Positions 10,145 to 20,881 of a DNA stretch of 64,000 nt are shown in pieces; position 1 is the first letter of the stretch; the number at the start of each line of letters is the position of its first letter. Location of the stretch: the NCBI GenBank assembly GCA_905220665.1, contig CAJNAR010000157.1:496001-560000 (forward strand). The letters are read 5' to 3'. The notes under the pieces are model-generated. The model made no database searches. It was not told the DNA's origin and saw only the letters and a program-made list of their open reading frames with translations. Both the position numbers and the translations under genes were made by a program. The stretch comes from Albugo candida (taxonomy: Eukaryota; Oomycota; Peronosporomycetes; Albuginales; Albuginaceae).

Positions 10145-10482
10145 TTAGCTATCCTCGGAAATGGGTGTGAGATATTTCTCCGACGATCCGGATGGAGAAA
10201 GTGCTCCCATACTGGCAATTACGTCGGCGTAAGAGCGTCGGGCATACGATAGCTCCTGTAATCACAATCCTTAAGTAAAAACAAAGCGCTAATTAGATGC
10301 TTTTCGCGTACCTCTAGCACAGATTGTGCTACCTCATCGTCATCTGAGAAGGACACAAAGCAACTGAGCTGCCTTAATGCGTTTTCGCGGGATTGACTTG
10401 GGCTCTCCATGTTCAAAGTACTTCGGTCTTGAGTTGGACGGCGCAAATTGATCACTGTGGCATTGTATACGCGTTTCATCAT
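10145..10482 (-). CDS. Small protein of unknown function, 2 exons
   Basis: Exons 10482..10312 and 10255..10145 (56-nt intron, GTACGC donor, TTACAG acceptor) give 93 aa. It has two adjacent ATGs at the start; an internal Met at 10410 is an alternative. The C-terminal half is mostly helical and Ser-rich (ARRSYADVIASMGALSPSG) and ends in an acidic SPISEDS-like tail. No domain recognised. The splice join that lengthens the frame, plus its position between two clear genes, supports it as real. It is head-to-head with RRP36. Confidence 0.45.
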
Positions 10483-10784
10483 GAAGTGGATTGGTTATTA
10501 AGCAAAGTGATTGTAGTCACAACGCAATTTGATTGGATCAGGCAAAAAATGACATCACCATGCTGTCGATTGGTAAGATTATCGACGTCATTTCGAAAGA
10601 ATAGAACTTTTTCGTGAACAGAAGTCGTTTCGGTAAAAAATAGGTTGTTCCCGTGGATAGAAAGTATACGACACATTCTTATGATCTATAAGGTACTTTG
10701 TGGAGTAAAGTGACTGCAATTTTTTCTTTCTGCCGAACTGAATGTGTAGAACCTAGCAATTCCGAATTTAGTGTAGCAACTCAC

Positions 10785-11536
10785 ATGTCTTCGTCAGTAC
10801 TCAGTGATTCTATTCCTTTGCAGGAGCGCTTACGATTAAAAAAGGTCGGAAGTGAGATATACAATGACTATACGACTCAAAGTAGTACAGAAAATGGTTC
10901 TTTCCAACGATCTAATAAGAATCAGCCCATTGAGATGACTTCCAAGAAGCCAGTAGGACGCTTTCGACAAGTGGTGGATGTAAGGAACAAGCGCCCACAT
11001 GATCCTAGATTTGACCCACTATGTGGTAAGTTAAATCAGGATCTATTTGCGAAATCGTACTCGTTTTTAGACAGCTACAAGGTAACCGCTTGTCTGATGA
11101 TGTTTCCATTGTTCACTATTCCTTAATGATTACTGAAGGAAAATGAGCTTGATACACTGCGAAAAGAAGTAAAAAAAGCAAAAAATAAGGAGAGAAAAGG
11201 AGACTTACAGGTATGTTTACTATACACAATGGAAACACTCTTCACTCACGCTCGATGTTGCAGCAAAAAGTAAATGTATTAGCGCAGGAAATTAAAGAAA
11301 AGAAAAAGTCGAGTCGGCTCCAAAACGCATTAACAGAACGAAAACGACAAGAAAGAGAAGCAGTTATAAACGGAAAGAGTCCATTTTACATGAAACGGAA
11401 GGATAAGAAAAAAGTTGAGCTTCAAATTAAATTTCAAGAGCTTGAAGAAAGTGGAAATTTGGCCAACTTTATGGCGAAAAAACGAAAGAAAAATTCCAAT
11501 AAAGATCATCGCTGGCTTCCCCGAAGGCGAACATAG
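10785..11536 (+). CDS. RRP36: rRNA-processing protein RRP36, 3 exons
   Basis: Exons 10785..11081, 11139..11210 and 11264..11536 give 213 aa. RRP36 is a nucleolar protein of the SSU processome, needed for early cleavages of pre-18S rRNA. Landmarks: RPHDPRFDPLCGKL then YSFLDSYK (exon 1), a Lys/Arg-rich coiled coil, and the hallmark SPFYMKRKDKKK with the basic end FMAKKRKKN..DHRWLPRRRT (exon 3). The upstream open frame begins with TTG; the first good ATG is at 10785. It converges on NDUFA9 with a 65-bp gap. Confidence 0.88.
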
Positions 11537-11601
11537 ATTTCAGATAAATTTTATGATAAGCCTAACGAGGAACGCTATTGTATGCCATTAATGAAGCGTT
11601 A

Positions 11602-12636
11602 CTAGTGATAACCCGAAACTTCTTGGAAGTGTCCCGCACGATTGTATTTCAGCAGAAAGTTTGGGGCTTCCTTTTCCATTTTTGCAGGTTCAATATCCAA
11701 CTCACGAAATCCCGGTAAACTTGATGTTTTCACTTGATTCAGTCCAAGACGAATCGCCCAATCAGCTGTAAATCTCGGGTCGGGGAATTGCTCACAAAAC
11801 TTACCGATGAGTCTTGCGACCGATAGCGGTAGATTGATGAGATTTGGTGCATGTTTTGTAGCATCAAACACGTAATCAGCCAATTCTTTCGCAGTATACT
11901 CCTCGTCACCGACCAATTCAAATGTCTGACCCGTCATGTACTCATCAATTATCATAGCGTATAAAGCGGTTGCAACATCATTCACAAAAGCCGGCTGTAA
12001 AACTGCCTCACCATTATCCACAAGCGGAACCCCTCCAATCTGCATTCGATCTGCAATCCAGTTCAGAAAGCGATCTTCAGGGCCATATATGGCCCCCAAG
12101 CGCACAATATTCGCTTTCGGGAAAGCTTTTCGAACTGCTACCTCTCCACGGTATTTAGAAGCCGCCCAAATAGAAGGTGAATTCGGCTTTGCTAAAATCG
12201 ATGAGACGTGAATTAGACGAGAAATTTTTTCTTCCGCACACACTTTTGCAATCGTTTCTGCAGCGTGAACGTGCACATCATCGTAGGTATAATTGATCCA
12301 CCACGGTAATAAATGTTTGGTCTGATAATGTTTTCCGATCAAATTGACGACAACATCTGATCCTTTGACCGCATACCGAACAGATTCGGGGTCACGAGCA
12401 CTGAAGGCCACATTAGCAGTGTTGCCGAGGTCAGCCATCACTCGAATATGATTCACTTCACTGACATCGCCACGGTAAGGAACAACAATTGTGTGACCCT
12501 TTTCACCCAATTCTGCACAAACATACCGACCAATAAATCCTGTACATCCAAATACAGTTACTGTGAGCCCGTTCCCTTGCACGCGTCCAGGAGGATGACG
12601 AAGAGTAGCTCGCGCGACTGACGATAAAGCCGACAT
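11602..12636 (-). CDS. NDUFA9: NADH:ubiquinone oxidoreductase 39-kDa subunit (complex I)
   Basis: 344 aa from the ATG at 12636; the frame opens upstream only through a TTG. NDUFA9 is an atypical short-chain dehydrogenase that binds NADPH structurally at the peripheral/membrane arm junction of mitochondrial complex I. Residues 1-18 (MSALSSVARATLRHPPG) form a mitochondrial presequence. The Rossmann motif is VFGCTGFIGRYV (about 25-36), with VVNLIGKHY and IHVSSI following as in the family. The start lies 82 bp from the divergent AI-2E-type permease gene. Confidence 0.9.
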   Translation of the reverse strand: MSALSSVARATLRHPPGRVQGNGLTVTVFGCTGFIGRYVCAELGEKGHTIVVPYRGDVSEVNHIRVMADLGNTANVAFSARDPESVRYAVKGSDVVVNLIGKHYQTKHLLPWWINYTYDDVHVHAAETIAKVCAEEKISRLIHVSSILAKPNSPSIWAASKYRGEVAVRKAFPKANIVRLGAIYGPEDRFLNWIADRMQIGGVPLVDNGEAVLQPAFVNDVATALYAMIIDEYMTGQTFELVGDEEYTAKELADYVFDATKHAPNLINLPLSVARLIGKFCEQFPDPRFTADWAIRLGLNQVKTSSLPGFRELDIEPAKMEKEAPNFLLKYNRAGHFQEVSGYH

Positions 12637-12718
12637 GAAAATAAAAGGCCGAAACAATTCGCTTTGATTTAGTGCAACCTTCCTGCAACGCTATAAATAT
12701 AATATAATTTCAACATCC
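12637..12718. promoter_or_regulatory. Short shared (bidirectional) promoter region
   Basis: Only 82 bp separate the start codons of NDUFA9 and the divergent permease gene. The sequence is AT-rich (ATAAATATAATATAATTTC). Both promoters and both 5' leaders must fit here or overlap the coding regions. Confidence 0.5.
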
Positions 12719-14126
12719 ATGAAACTCGATCCCGACGAAGGCAGTTATGACGATACTATTCCGCTCACGAGTTCGACATCTGCGTCTAGCGCATGGGATC
12801 AGCCTTGCATGAATACTAGCTCAAGACATTCAGATCTCAATTTCCCATTCTCAGCGCTTTTCAATGAGCAAATGCACATTTTTGCAATTGAGTCGAAAAG
12901 CGCTCTACTCGCCACCGGGTATCTCTACAATTCTGTCTTTGCCGCATGCGTATCTCATTGAAACCAACAGATTGGCCTCTACCTGCTACTTACTCTCATG
13001 GTTTCAGGAAGCGTTAGTTCCTTTCTTTCTATCCATTTTTCTCATGTACGTTCCATTCTTCCGTGTGTGCATTCGGTCATTTATACATTTTGTGTATAGG
13101 TACCTTGTGGATCCACTTGTTCAACTAATTGATGTATCACCTCGCCACTTTTTGTGTTTTTGTACTTCACACAGTCGACTCACTCGCCGGGCTTCTCGTG
13201 GGTGTTCACGGACGTTTTCGTCTACCTGCGCAATGATTCTCATCGGCGTTTTCTTCGGCTTGTTGGGGTACATTACCGTTGTATCTGTGCATGCACTCGA
13301 TATGGCTTCGTATCAGATCGGATACAATGATTTGGTCACACGTATTGAGACCATCTCGAAGGGAGTCGGAGTACCGTTAAATATCACCACAACGTTGCAT
13401 GATAATGTCGAGAAAGTAGCTCGGGTGATTATCACGCAGATAATGGATTTATTATCAGTCATGTTTGTCACAAGCATCTATCTTTTGTATTTTCTAGCGA
13501 CACGAACTCGTGTGGGCGATATTGGAGGCGTTTGGTCTCGAATGGATCGTGATATTCAGCGATTTGTATCTTTAAAATGCTTTGTATCGTTATTTGTGGC
13601 TGTTTTGGTCACAATTGTGTACGTATGGCTGAATGTTGGCTTAGCGATTGTTTGGGGAATTCTCACATTCATACTTAATTGGATCCCAAATGTCGGCGCT
13701 ATCATCGCATCAGCATTGCCGATGGTGATCATCATTATAACACCATCCAATCTGATGAGTCCGATGGAGAAATTATTAGCTATCGTCTTGCCCATGTCTT
13801 TCCACATGTTTGTTGGAAATTTTATAGAACCAAAAGTATTTGGAAGGAAATTGGAACTCGACCCGGTTATCGTGATCTTATCGCTATCTGCATGGGGTTT
13901 ATTATGGGGAGTTGTAGGAATGATGCTGTCCGTTCCATTAACCGCAGCTTTTAAAATCATGCTAAGTCACTTGAAACTATGGCCGGAACTCGTTGCTTTG
14001 ATGGAAGGAACGTATTTCGTAAAATATGGCATCAATTCGACACACAAGAAAATCGATCGCGAGGGATTCGAAGCAATGCAAATGCAAACAGAATTAGAGA
14101 AAAACGAGTCTATCCATTCGTCATAA
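12719..14126 (+). CDS. AI-2E-type (PF01594-like/TMEM245-related) membrane permease, 3 exons
   Basis: Exons 12719..12918, 12971..13045 and 13100..14126 (introns 52 and 54 nt) give 433 aa. The cytosolic Ser/Thr-rich N-terminus (about 1-60) precedes seven to eight hydrophobic helices. The splices rebuild the first helical pair (ALLATGLASTCYLLSW, then VPFFLSIFLMYLVDPLV). The family core lies in the second half: LTFILNWIPNVGAIIASALP, FVGNFIEPKVFGRKLELDP and WGLLWGVVGMMLSVPLTA. Relatives export small molecules or ions in bacteria; eukaryotic members are poorly characterised, so the substrate is unknown. Its stop codon is 14 bp from the stop of the convergent folate-receptor-like gene. Confidence 0.85.
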
Positions 14127-14140
14127 TATACCAATCCAAT

Positions 14141-15074
14141 TTAAATATCGACTAACGCGTGAACTATGCAAATGACGACATAATGCCATACAGTGAATCC
14201 CCACACTGTTGAGGCCTTAGACACATCCCAAAGACAATTACATCTTGAAATGTCGCGATGTTGTTGCATACATGCTTCTTTATCAATGATTTCCACAGGA
14301 TACTCTTCAAAATTCGGAGGTTTTGCAGCTCGATTATCATTCATCATTTTCACAACTCCATCGCAAGTCTTTTGCTTTCGATTGCATGGACGATCAGCAA
14401 AACCCATCGGTGTGTCTTGTAAACAATTAGTCGGAGAGCAATACCAATTTTTCATAGTATCCTGACAGATATACTCGGAATCCTTACAGTCGGGAAATGT
14501 GTAACTTGCAATAATCGGCGAATTGGGTGCGCAGATATTATCTCTATCGGTTGATAAGACTAAGCCACAGTCGTCGAATTGGGACGGAGCCACACGATCC
14601 GCAATCGATGCGCAGACTTTGAGTGTACTTGTTGCATTATAGAAATCTGTATTGACTGCAGGTCCAAGAAAAGTCGGTTGATCGGGATTGCATCCCATAC
14701 AGAAAACGATCGCCAAGTAATGTTTTGCTTTATTCGAATACTTGGAACAAGTAGCGCCTTAGCGTCGATAAAATGAGTACAAATACCAAAAGAAGGGATG
14801 AGAGGGTACCCGCATTGATAAATGACGAGAATTTGCTCTGTATATCGTCGTCGAAAGCCGGTAGACAGCAGGTTTTCTGTCGATACCAATTGCAAAATAG
14901 CAGAGGTATACGGTTCTAAATCGAAGCGGTAGAGAGAGCTGTGTGCCGAGATGGAATGCGTACCTTTGCAGGCTCCTTATGGGTACATAAACACATTGCT
15001 TCGTCACCTTCCGACGATATCTCATGCAGTGTAGCGTTCCATAGAATCCAAAGCAAAATGCCACGAAAAGTCAT
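14141..15074 (-). CDS. Folate-receptor-like Cys-rich secreted/membrane protein, 3 exons
   Basis: Exons 15074..14964, 14915..14810 and 14727..14141 join to 267 aa. The first exon encodes a signal peptide (MTFRGILLWILWNATLHE) and a short Cys cluster. The second carries FCNWYRQKTCCLPAFDD, and the third continues CMGCNPDQPTF and FDDCGL. This W-Y-x-x-TCC...C-x-x-C-x-P order resembles the folate receptor family (Folate_rec). About 20 cysteines lie in the mature part. A C-terminal hydrophobic stretch (about 245-265) should anchor it, ending VDI. Ligand unknown; it could bind a pterin, a sterol or a protein. Unspliced, the gene would appear as a 191-aa ORF without a signal peptide. Confidence 0.7.
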
Positions 15075-15113
15075 TCGAATCGATCGCTTCTGCTTGAAAT
15101 TTCATCCAATCAG

Positions 15114-16147
15114 ATGTCAAAGTTGCGTGCAGTCAGAAAAATAAAAAGTATTCAGTTTTTAATGACGCGAGCGAATTTAACTTCGAACGATTATTATGAG
15201 AATTTGGGGCTTACAAAGAACGCAACAGATGCACAGATAAAGTCTGCGTACGTGAGATGTGAATTTCCCGTTGTAAATGCCATTCCAACGTTTTTTTCTG
15301 CAGTTATCGGAAGCTTGCAATTCAGTATCATCCAGACAAGAATTTGGGCAACAAAGAAGAAGCAGAAACGAATTTCAAGATTGTCGGTGAAGCGTACAAC
15401 ATCCTCTCTGACCGAAACACACGATCTGTTTGTACGCTTATTGCATTCACTGTCTCAAATCCTTCCTTACGCGCGCTTGTAGACGATTTATATGGCAAAG
15501 AAGGCTTGGAAGATGGAATGGAGCCTGTCACTAAAGAGAGAGCAATGAAAATATTTCGTGAATTTTTTCGATTCGGCGATGAAATGGATCCTGACGCACC
15601 TGAACGAGCCAAAGGGATTCGTAGAGCTGCCGGAGGTGTTGTGTACGCTCCAGTCAAAGGCTTTATGTATGGCGGAAAGTCAGTGCTTAGTGGTGTGGTC
15701 TTGAGCTCATCGGCAGTCGCATTGGGTGCTCGAGCAATGGTGACGAATGTCGCCTCTGGTGTGAAGGAAATGAGTGAGGCTGGGATGAATGCGGCGCGTC
15801 AGCGACGTCGACACACTGACACGGAAGTTGAGATCGCAAAAGCAGCTGATACAAGGAATACTTTATTGAGTGAGGAGAAGCCGAGCTTTATGGGCGGATT
15901 GAGAAAAGCCACCGTTGGAGCTGTGTCGGCTCCTGTAGCGGTGAGAACGCATATAAAGTGTAATTCGATCGATTGAATGAGTTTGTAGGCTTTAGTGAGT
16001 GGTGGAAGTGTTCTTCTTGCGAGCAGTGTTGCAGCCGGAGGCTTTATCGTTGGCGGATTTGCTGGAGCCGCGAGTAACGTCGCAAGCGGAGTCATGGAAG
16101 TGCAAGCGGCCAACAGATTGGAAAGACAAAAAAAGACCAATTCGTAA
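15114..16147 (+). CDS. DnaJ-domain (Hsp40) protein with Gly/Ala-rich tail, 4 exons
   Basis: Exons 15114..15247, 15304..15431, 15483..15940 and 15989..16147 give 292 aa. The J-domain is rebuilt by two splices: [15 protein letters not shown] (HPD motif), then [18 protein letters not shown]. It stimulates Hsp70 ATP hydrolysis. The rest is unlike DnaJA/B: a charged helix ([13 protein letters not shown]), then two blocks of Gly/Ala/Val/Ser-rich, membrane-helix-like sequence ([36 protein letters not shown]). That suggests peripheral or hairpin membrane insertion. An alternative start is the ATG at 15162. It converges on MMS19. Confidence 0.85.
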
Positions 16148-16235
16148 AAGTACAAGTCTTTCATGTGCGTTCTCTACACGTTGAGAGTGTGCGTTGTGTA
16201 CCATAAATCCAACTTGTTTTGCGGCTGGACGCGCA

Positions 16236-19200
16236 TCATAAGACACTCCATTTATTTCTCACACGAACAGCCGTATGCCGTACAAATCGCTTTCGATCGT
16301 CCAAACAAAAGAGCAGTTGACGTAAAACTCGATCTTTGTACGAATGGATGAGTTCGTACGGAAGCGTAGTGAGCGTCTCAATGCATTCCAACGCATCTTT
16401 TCGGTCCAACGCATTGGCGCTATATCTCAAAATCAAATGAATTGGTGAAAAAGTATTGGGAGACATATCGTTTGTACCTGTGTTGCGATTGCTGCAAAAG
16501 TCCGTGAAATACATCTTTTAAAAATGGCTTCACATTCTCAATCCAAGTGTCTGAGACGATTTTGTACGCTTTGATGGCAGCAGCTCCCAATTCCACGTGA
16601 TCCGAGCAAAGACCGCGTAATATCAGAGGCATGATAACGCTTATAAGCGATGCAAACGCAGCTTTTGGTGATAATGCGACAACGTAACAAAAACCAGTGA
16701 GCGCTTCGGTGGTTTCTTCCAACGAATGTTTCGATATGAATGCCAAAAGATTGGGTGCCACGAGCTCAAATAAACGCTGACGAAATAACATCTAAGGCAC
16801 AAATTAGATCAATTTATGAACGAGGAAGGTTGGACGTACGTTATAGGACGCTCCGCATTTGCGATTTAATACATTTGGGAATTCTGTCAAAATGACCCGA
16901 AAGCCTTCGGCAACCTGTCGACGTACATCTTTGTCGTGGTGATCGATCAACAAGTACGTCAGATACTCGAGACATTGAGCAGAATACTTTGGATGGCCAC
17001 AAAGTAAAAGTCCTTTTGTGATCCAAATGTATAATTCCAGCGATGTGTGCCATTGCGATACTTCTTTATCCTTTTGTATCGACTGAGAGAGTCGTACGAG
17101 GAGAGAATCAGCTTTGGTCTCGAAATCTTTATCTCTCACTTTATTGAGAATGGATCCGATCGATTGAGCGAGCAAAACCACACATTCATTTTTCTTTTCC
17201 TCCGCTTTTGCGATGGATTGTGCTACCGCCAACAGCGAGTCAATAACACAATACGCTTTTGGGAACGCTAACGATCGATTTGCCGAATTGATAATAGTCG
17301 TATATACCGACACAATCGGATACAAATGCTCGGATGGAGTGGTTTCTCCGTTTTCCAAAATTGGTTGAAAACAAAATACGGCTCGATTCAGTAATTTCTG
17401 CTGCGTATCAAAGCTGACATTCTGCATGATTGTGCGTAGAATACGCGTGGAGAATGCGATTGCGTTTGGAGGCAGATACTTCTGCTCCTCTGGTTTTCTA
17501 TCGGACATTGCCATGCTCACAAAAGCGTCTAAAAGCTTAAAGGCGATACCGTTCTGATTATCGACCGACGCACAGAATTCCATATTTGACGCATTGGACG
17601 CATTCAGCTCGATAATCGTCGCAACTGCTTGGAAACAATTCAGCGTGTGATCCGCTCCAAATGATTGAAATAATACTGATCCATCCTGATTGATGAAACA
17701 CGGCTGAAGAAGATGAACCACTGCTTCTTTAAAGATCACAGGATCGTGGGAGAGCTCTGTTATAGCCGTCAAAGTGTCACGTTCAAACTCTTTTCTGGTG
17801 CGGCACGAGGATTTTTGGAAATTTTCAGCTTGTGTGCTATCTCCATCTTGCACGAGAGCGAGTAATTGTGCGATGCAATTCTCTTTGAGAAGTTTGCCGT
17901 ACAATTGTAACGTCTTTTCTCGTTTGCATTGAAGTGATTGTGATGTCGATGAAGCCGAGGTAACGCCAGAGAATACCTTCAAACTGCTCAAAAACTCATT
18001 TCGGACTTGTTTGGAAATATCCGACAAGAATCCTCGAGTGAAAAGCCTAATGATTCTCTCAACATCCAAAGGACTTACAATTGGCGTCGAAGGAAAGACG
18101 ACCACATGACAGAGAATACGAATTGACAAACGCTTTGCATTGGGTGTGCTTGTCTCAATTTCCTTGTCTAAAAATCCCAATAATGCATCCAAAATCGCTG
18201 ATGCATGCGAATGGATAGGATGAAATGTGGAGATTTGCTCGATTTCTTCATCGATTGTATCCACAAATAGCATCAGACGATCGAGTGCGGCCTCACATTG
18301 AGACGGAGATGCGTCAAAAGAATGCTCAACTTGTTCTATGAGTAGTGGCATCGATGTATTGAGAACGTGTGTGGACACCACAAGCGATTCTCGGCTCATA
18401 CTCGTTAATACTTTGCCTGCAGAAGCACTACTCAACGAATCGACCGAGTTTTCTTCAAGTTTTTCAACTGCTTGATTGGTTATGGTGACCACAACAGCAT
18501 TCCAAGCAAAGATGGAGCCTCTGGTGCCTTGTGTTTTGGCTCGACCAATGACGCTGCATACACGAGCCAATACATTCGAAGCAGTCTCAATCACTCGAGT
18601 TTTTTCGCCATTCAAAATATCGTGATATAAAATCTGACCAATTGAGCGAATGTGTAGTAATAAGTTATTGATCGCAAATGTCTCCACACAATGTCCTAAT
18701 GTATCCAAAGCGTCGATTTTCGCTTCTTCACTCATACTCGCTGACAGCTTTTCCAAGAGAAACGGGATCATCTGATGGATTAGAACATCGGATGCGGTCA
18801 ACACGTTGCGTAATGAGCGAACCAGCTCTTCGGTTGTAACACCATACGGGTCATTTGGTGGCGGTGTAAATGTAATCGGAAAATAACAGGATGTGACCTT
18901 GAAGTAATGCTCTGCTACATCCTCTTTTTGAAACACGATTTCGAGCTTTTGCATCATTGTCTGAGCGATCTGAAAACAATGTTTCAAATTGCGAGGATCT
19001 TTTTCGCCTGTCATTGCATTCAGAAACGATGTTATAAACAGTTGCGCTCGATCGGAATTGGACAGGGCTTTTTGCATGCGTTCCTGTTGTGTGACAAATT
19101 GCACCAATTCAAAATAACGTTTCCGCATCGATTGATTGAGCTGAGGAACATGGAGCGAATCGGATATTCGAATGATCAGGTCAATACTCTCGGAATCGGA

Positions 19201-19572
19201 AATTTTAGTGTTATGGTGTTTTTGTAGTGCGATTAGCGCCTGAAAGCTTGCAGGAATACTCGGAGTATCATCTAAACGCTCACAAAAAAAATTGGTGAGT
19301 ACTTTGATGCGATTTTCTGTCAGTGGAAGATCTGGAAGCCGAGTGAGCACTTCAGCGATCAGTAAAGTCGCTCGTGCACGTGCAGAATCATTGGAATCGT
19401 CTGTCAAATACAGCTCCAGTTCTTGGATTAACGTCTCAATGCTTCCAGTTCGATGTGTGTGCATGACAACTGCATTCAGACTGGTTTTCTGACTGGTCTC
19501 GTCATCATTGGATGCGCCAATATCGATATATTTCGCGATCGCAGGACTCAAAGGAGCATCGAGTTGGAACAT
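16236..19572 (-). CDS. MMS19: MMS19 HEAT-repeat protein (cytosolic iron-sulfur assembly targeting factor), 3 exons
   Basis: Exons 19572..16840, 16791..16478 and 16419..16236 (48- and 58-nt introns) give 1,076 aa, close to human MMS19. MMS19 is the scaffold that hands Fe-S clusters to nuclear proteins such as XPD, DNA polymerases and helicases. Landmarks: the N-terminal block SCYFPITFTPPPNDPYGVTTEELVRSLRNVL (positions quoted, about 230-260), helical repeats throughout, and the conserved end VRVRNKWSVL. The start is the first ATG at 19572; the frame opens further only by TTG. It lies 48 bp downstream of the guanylate kinase gene on the same strand. Confidence 0.9.
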
Positions 19573-19620
19573 TTTTGATGGCTGCAAGCGAATCAGGAAG
19601 GAGGAGCTTGTATTTGGTAA

Positions 19621-20441
19621 TTAAGGGTTCGCTGATTCAAATTCCGATTGTGGATACCAATCACAGAGTCGACGTACCATTTCATCGAACGCACTATCTA
19701 AATCTTCATTCACTAGAATCGCATCAAACATTCCTGGCTTGTATCCGTACGATATCTCGTCCCGAGCGCTCCCTAGACGAGTTTGTATACTCTCTTCAGT
19801 CTCTGAATTTCGGCCACGCAAACGAGCTTCTAGATCGTCCAGCGATGGAGGAGAGACGAAAAGATACTTGCATTGGAGTCCTTCACATTCTTTGACTTTC
19901 TGTACTCCTTGAATATCAATGTCTAGTATGCAAATTTTTTGCTGTTGCTGCACGTTCTCCACAGCCTTTTTACTTGTGCCATACCAATTGCCATGTACTT
20001 GAGCATACTCTAAGAATAATCCTACCTCGATATCATGCTCAAACTTCTCCTTGTCGATGAAATAATAAGATTTTCCATGTTCCTCGCCTTGCCTAGGAAG
20101 CCGTGTCGTATGACTGACTGAGAATCCAAATAAATGCGGATATCGCTTCATCAAGCGATTGATTAGAGTACCCTTCCCGACACCCGATGGACCAGCGATC
20201 ACGAGTGGAGGAAGCTACATTTAAAAGATAGCTTTAGCTTACTGATGAGCTGTGACAAATGGCTCACCCTTGGCGGCTCATAACAGGAAAAGAAATCTTT
20301 TGCAAAGGCAGGCACATCGACAGGCTTTTCAAGAAGTAACGTAGTCATAAATGTCCTTACTATTGTCTTTACTTCAGGATGAAGTCGTAAATACTCGTGA
20401 TGCGCTTCTTCCATTGTCTTTTTGATCTGATCCTCGTCCAT
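19621..20441 (-). CDS. RIIa-domain/guanylate kinase fusion protein, 2 exons
   Basis: Exons 20441..20268 and 20214..19621 (53-nt intron, GTGAGC donor) give 255 aa. Residues about 5-50 are an RIIa-like dimerisation/docking segment (EEAHHEYLRLHPEVKTIV...VPAFAKDFF). Residues about 62-250 form a complete guanylate kinase (ATP:GMP phosphotransferase): P-loop GPSGVGKGT, GMP-binding SHTTRLPRQGE, YGTSKKAV and DIDIQGVQKVK. Catalytic residues look intact, so it should make GDP. RIIa domains dock to amphipathic helices in cilia and PKA scaffolds, so the enzyme may be tethered in the flagellum. That is an inference. Confidence 0.82.
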
Positions 20442-20528
20442 TACTGCTGGAAAATAAACGCATGATATATAGTATCGTATAAAATTTTGCCATTCGACAC
20501 ATTCTTTTTATACTATAATATAGATTAT

Positions 20529-20741
20529 CTAAACGTAGAGACAAGTATCACCCACATGATTCGGCTCGAAGAAGGGTATCTGCTGGCTCAACTGTATAGA
20601 ATGCATACCAACAAAACCCTTTTTCTGCATACCAGTGCTTACGTATAAGCTGTACAGCACCTGCTGATACTTGTGAGCTAATCCTATACCGAAGGGTGAC
20701 TCCCAAATACACGTCACTATCGTTAGGTTCCTCCTTTTCAT
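20529..20741 (-). CDS. Very small protein of unknown function, 2 exons
   Basis: Exons 20741..20643 and 20591..20529 (51-nt intron with good GTAAGC and TATACAG ends) give 53 aa. The product is Tyr/Gln-rich and has no charged runs: CIWESPFGIGLAHKYQQVLY, then SLYLSQQIPFFEPNHVGDTC. No domain recognised. The in-frame intron and the compact, hydrophobic, ordered-looking sequence suggest a real short gene rather than chance. It could instead be an exon of a longer transcript. Confidence 0.4.
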   Translation of the reverse strand: MKRRNLTIVTCIWESPFGIGLAHKYQQVLYSLYVSTGMQKKGFVGMHSIQLSQQIPFFEPNHVGDTCLYV

Positions 20742-20851
20742 TACTTTACATGAGCACTTCTACGCATTAGACATTCGATTCTAATTCGATGCCCCTTTTT
20801 CAAAGATCCGCCCCTCCTTCTCCATGTGGGTGAAAGGAGACATTTTCCAGC

Positions 20852-20867
20852 ATTCATTATTCATTTT
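20852..20867 (+). promoter_or_regulatory. Oomycete initiator-like element upstream of kinase gene
   Basis: ATTCATTATTCATTTT lies about 15 bp before the kinase ATG and closely resembles the oomycete initiator (CATT..CAWTTT). Initiators in oomycetes sit shortly upstream of the start codon, so position and sequence agree. Confidence 0.4.
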
Positions 20868-20881
20868 GTGACGTCCCTCTT

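Noticed and set aside
13556..13960. 134-aa antisense ORF in the permease gene
   Set aside because: It lies fully inside the membrane core of the permease; an antisense shadow.
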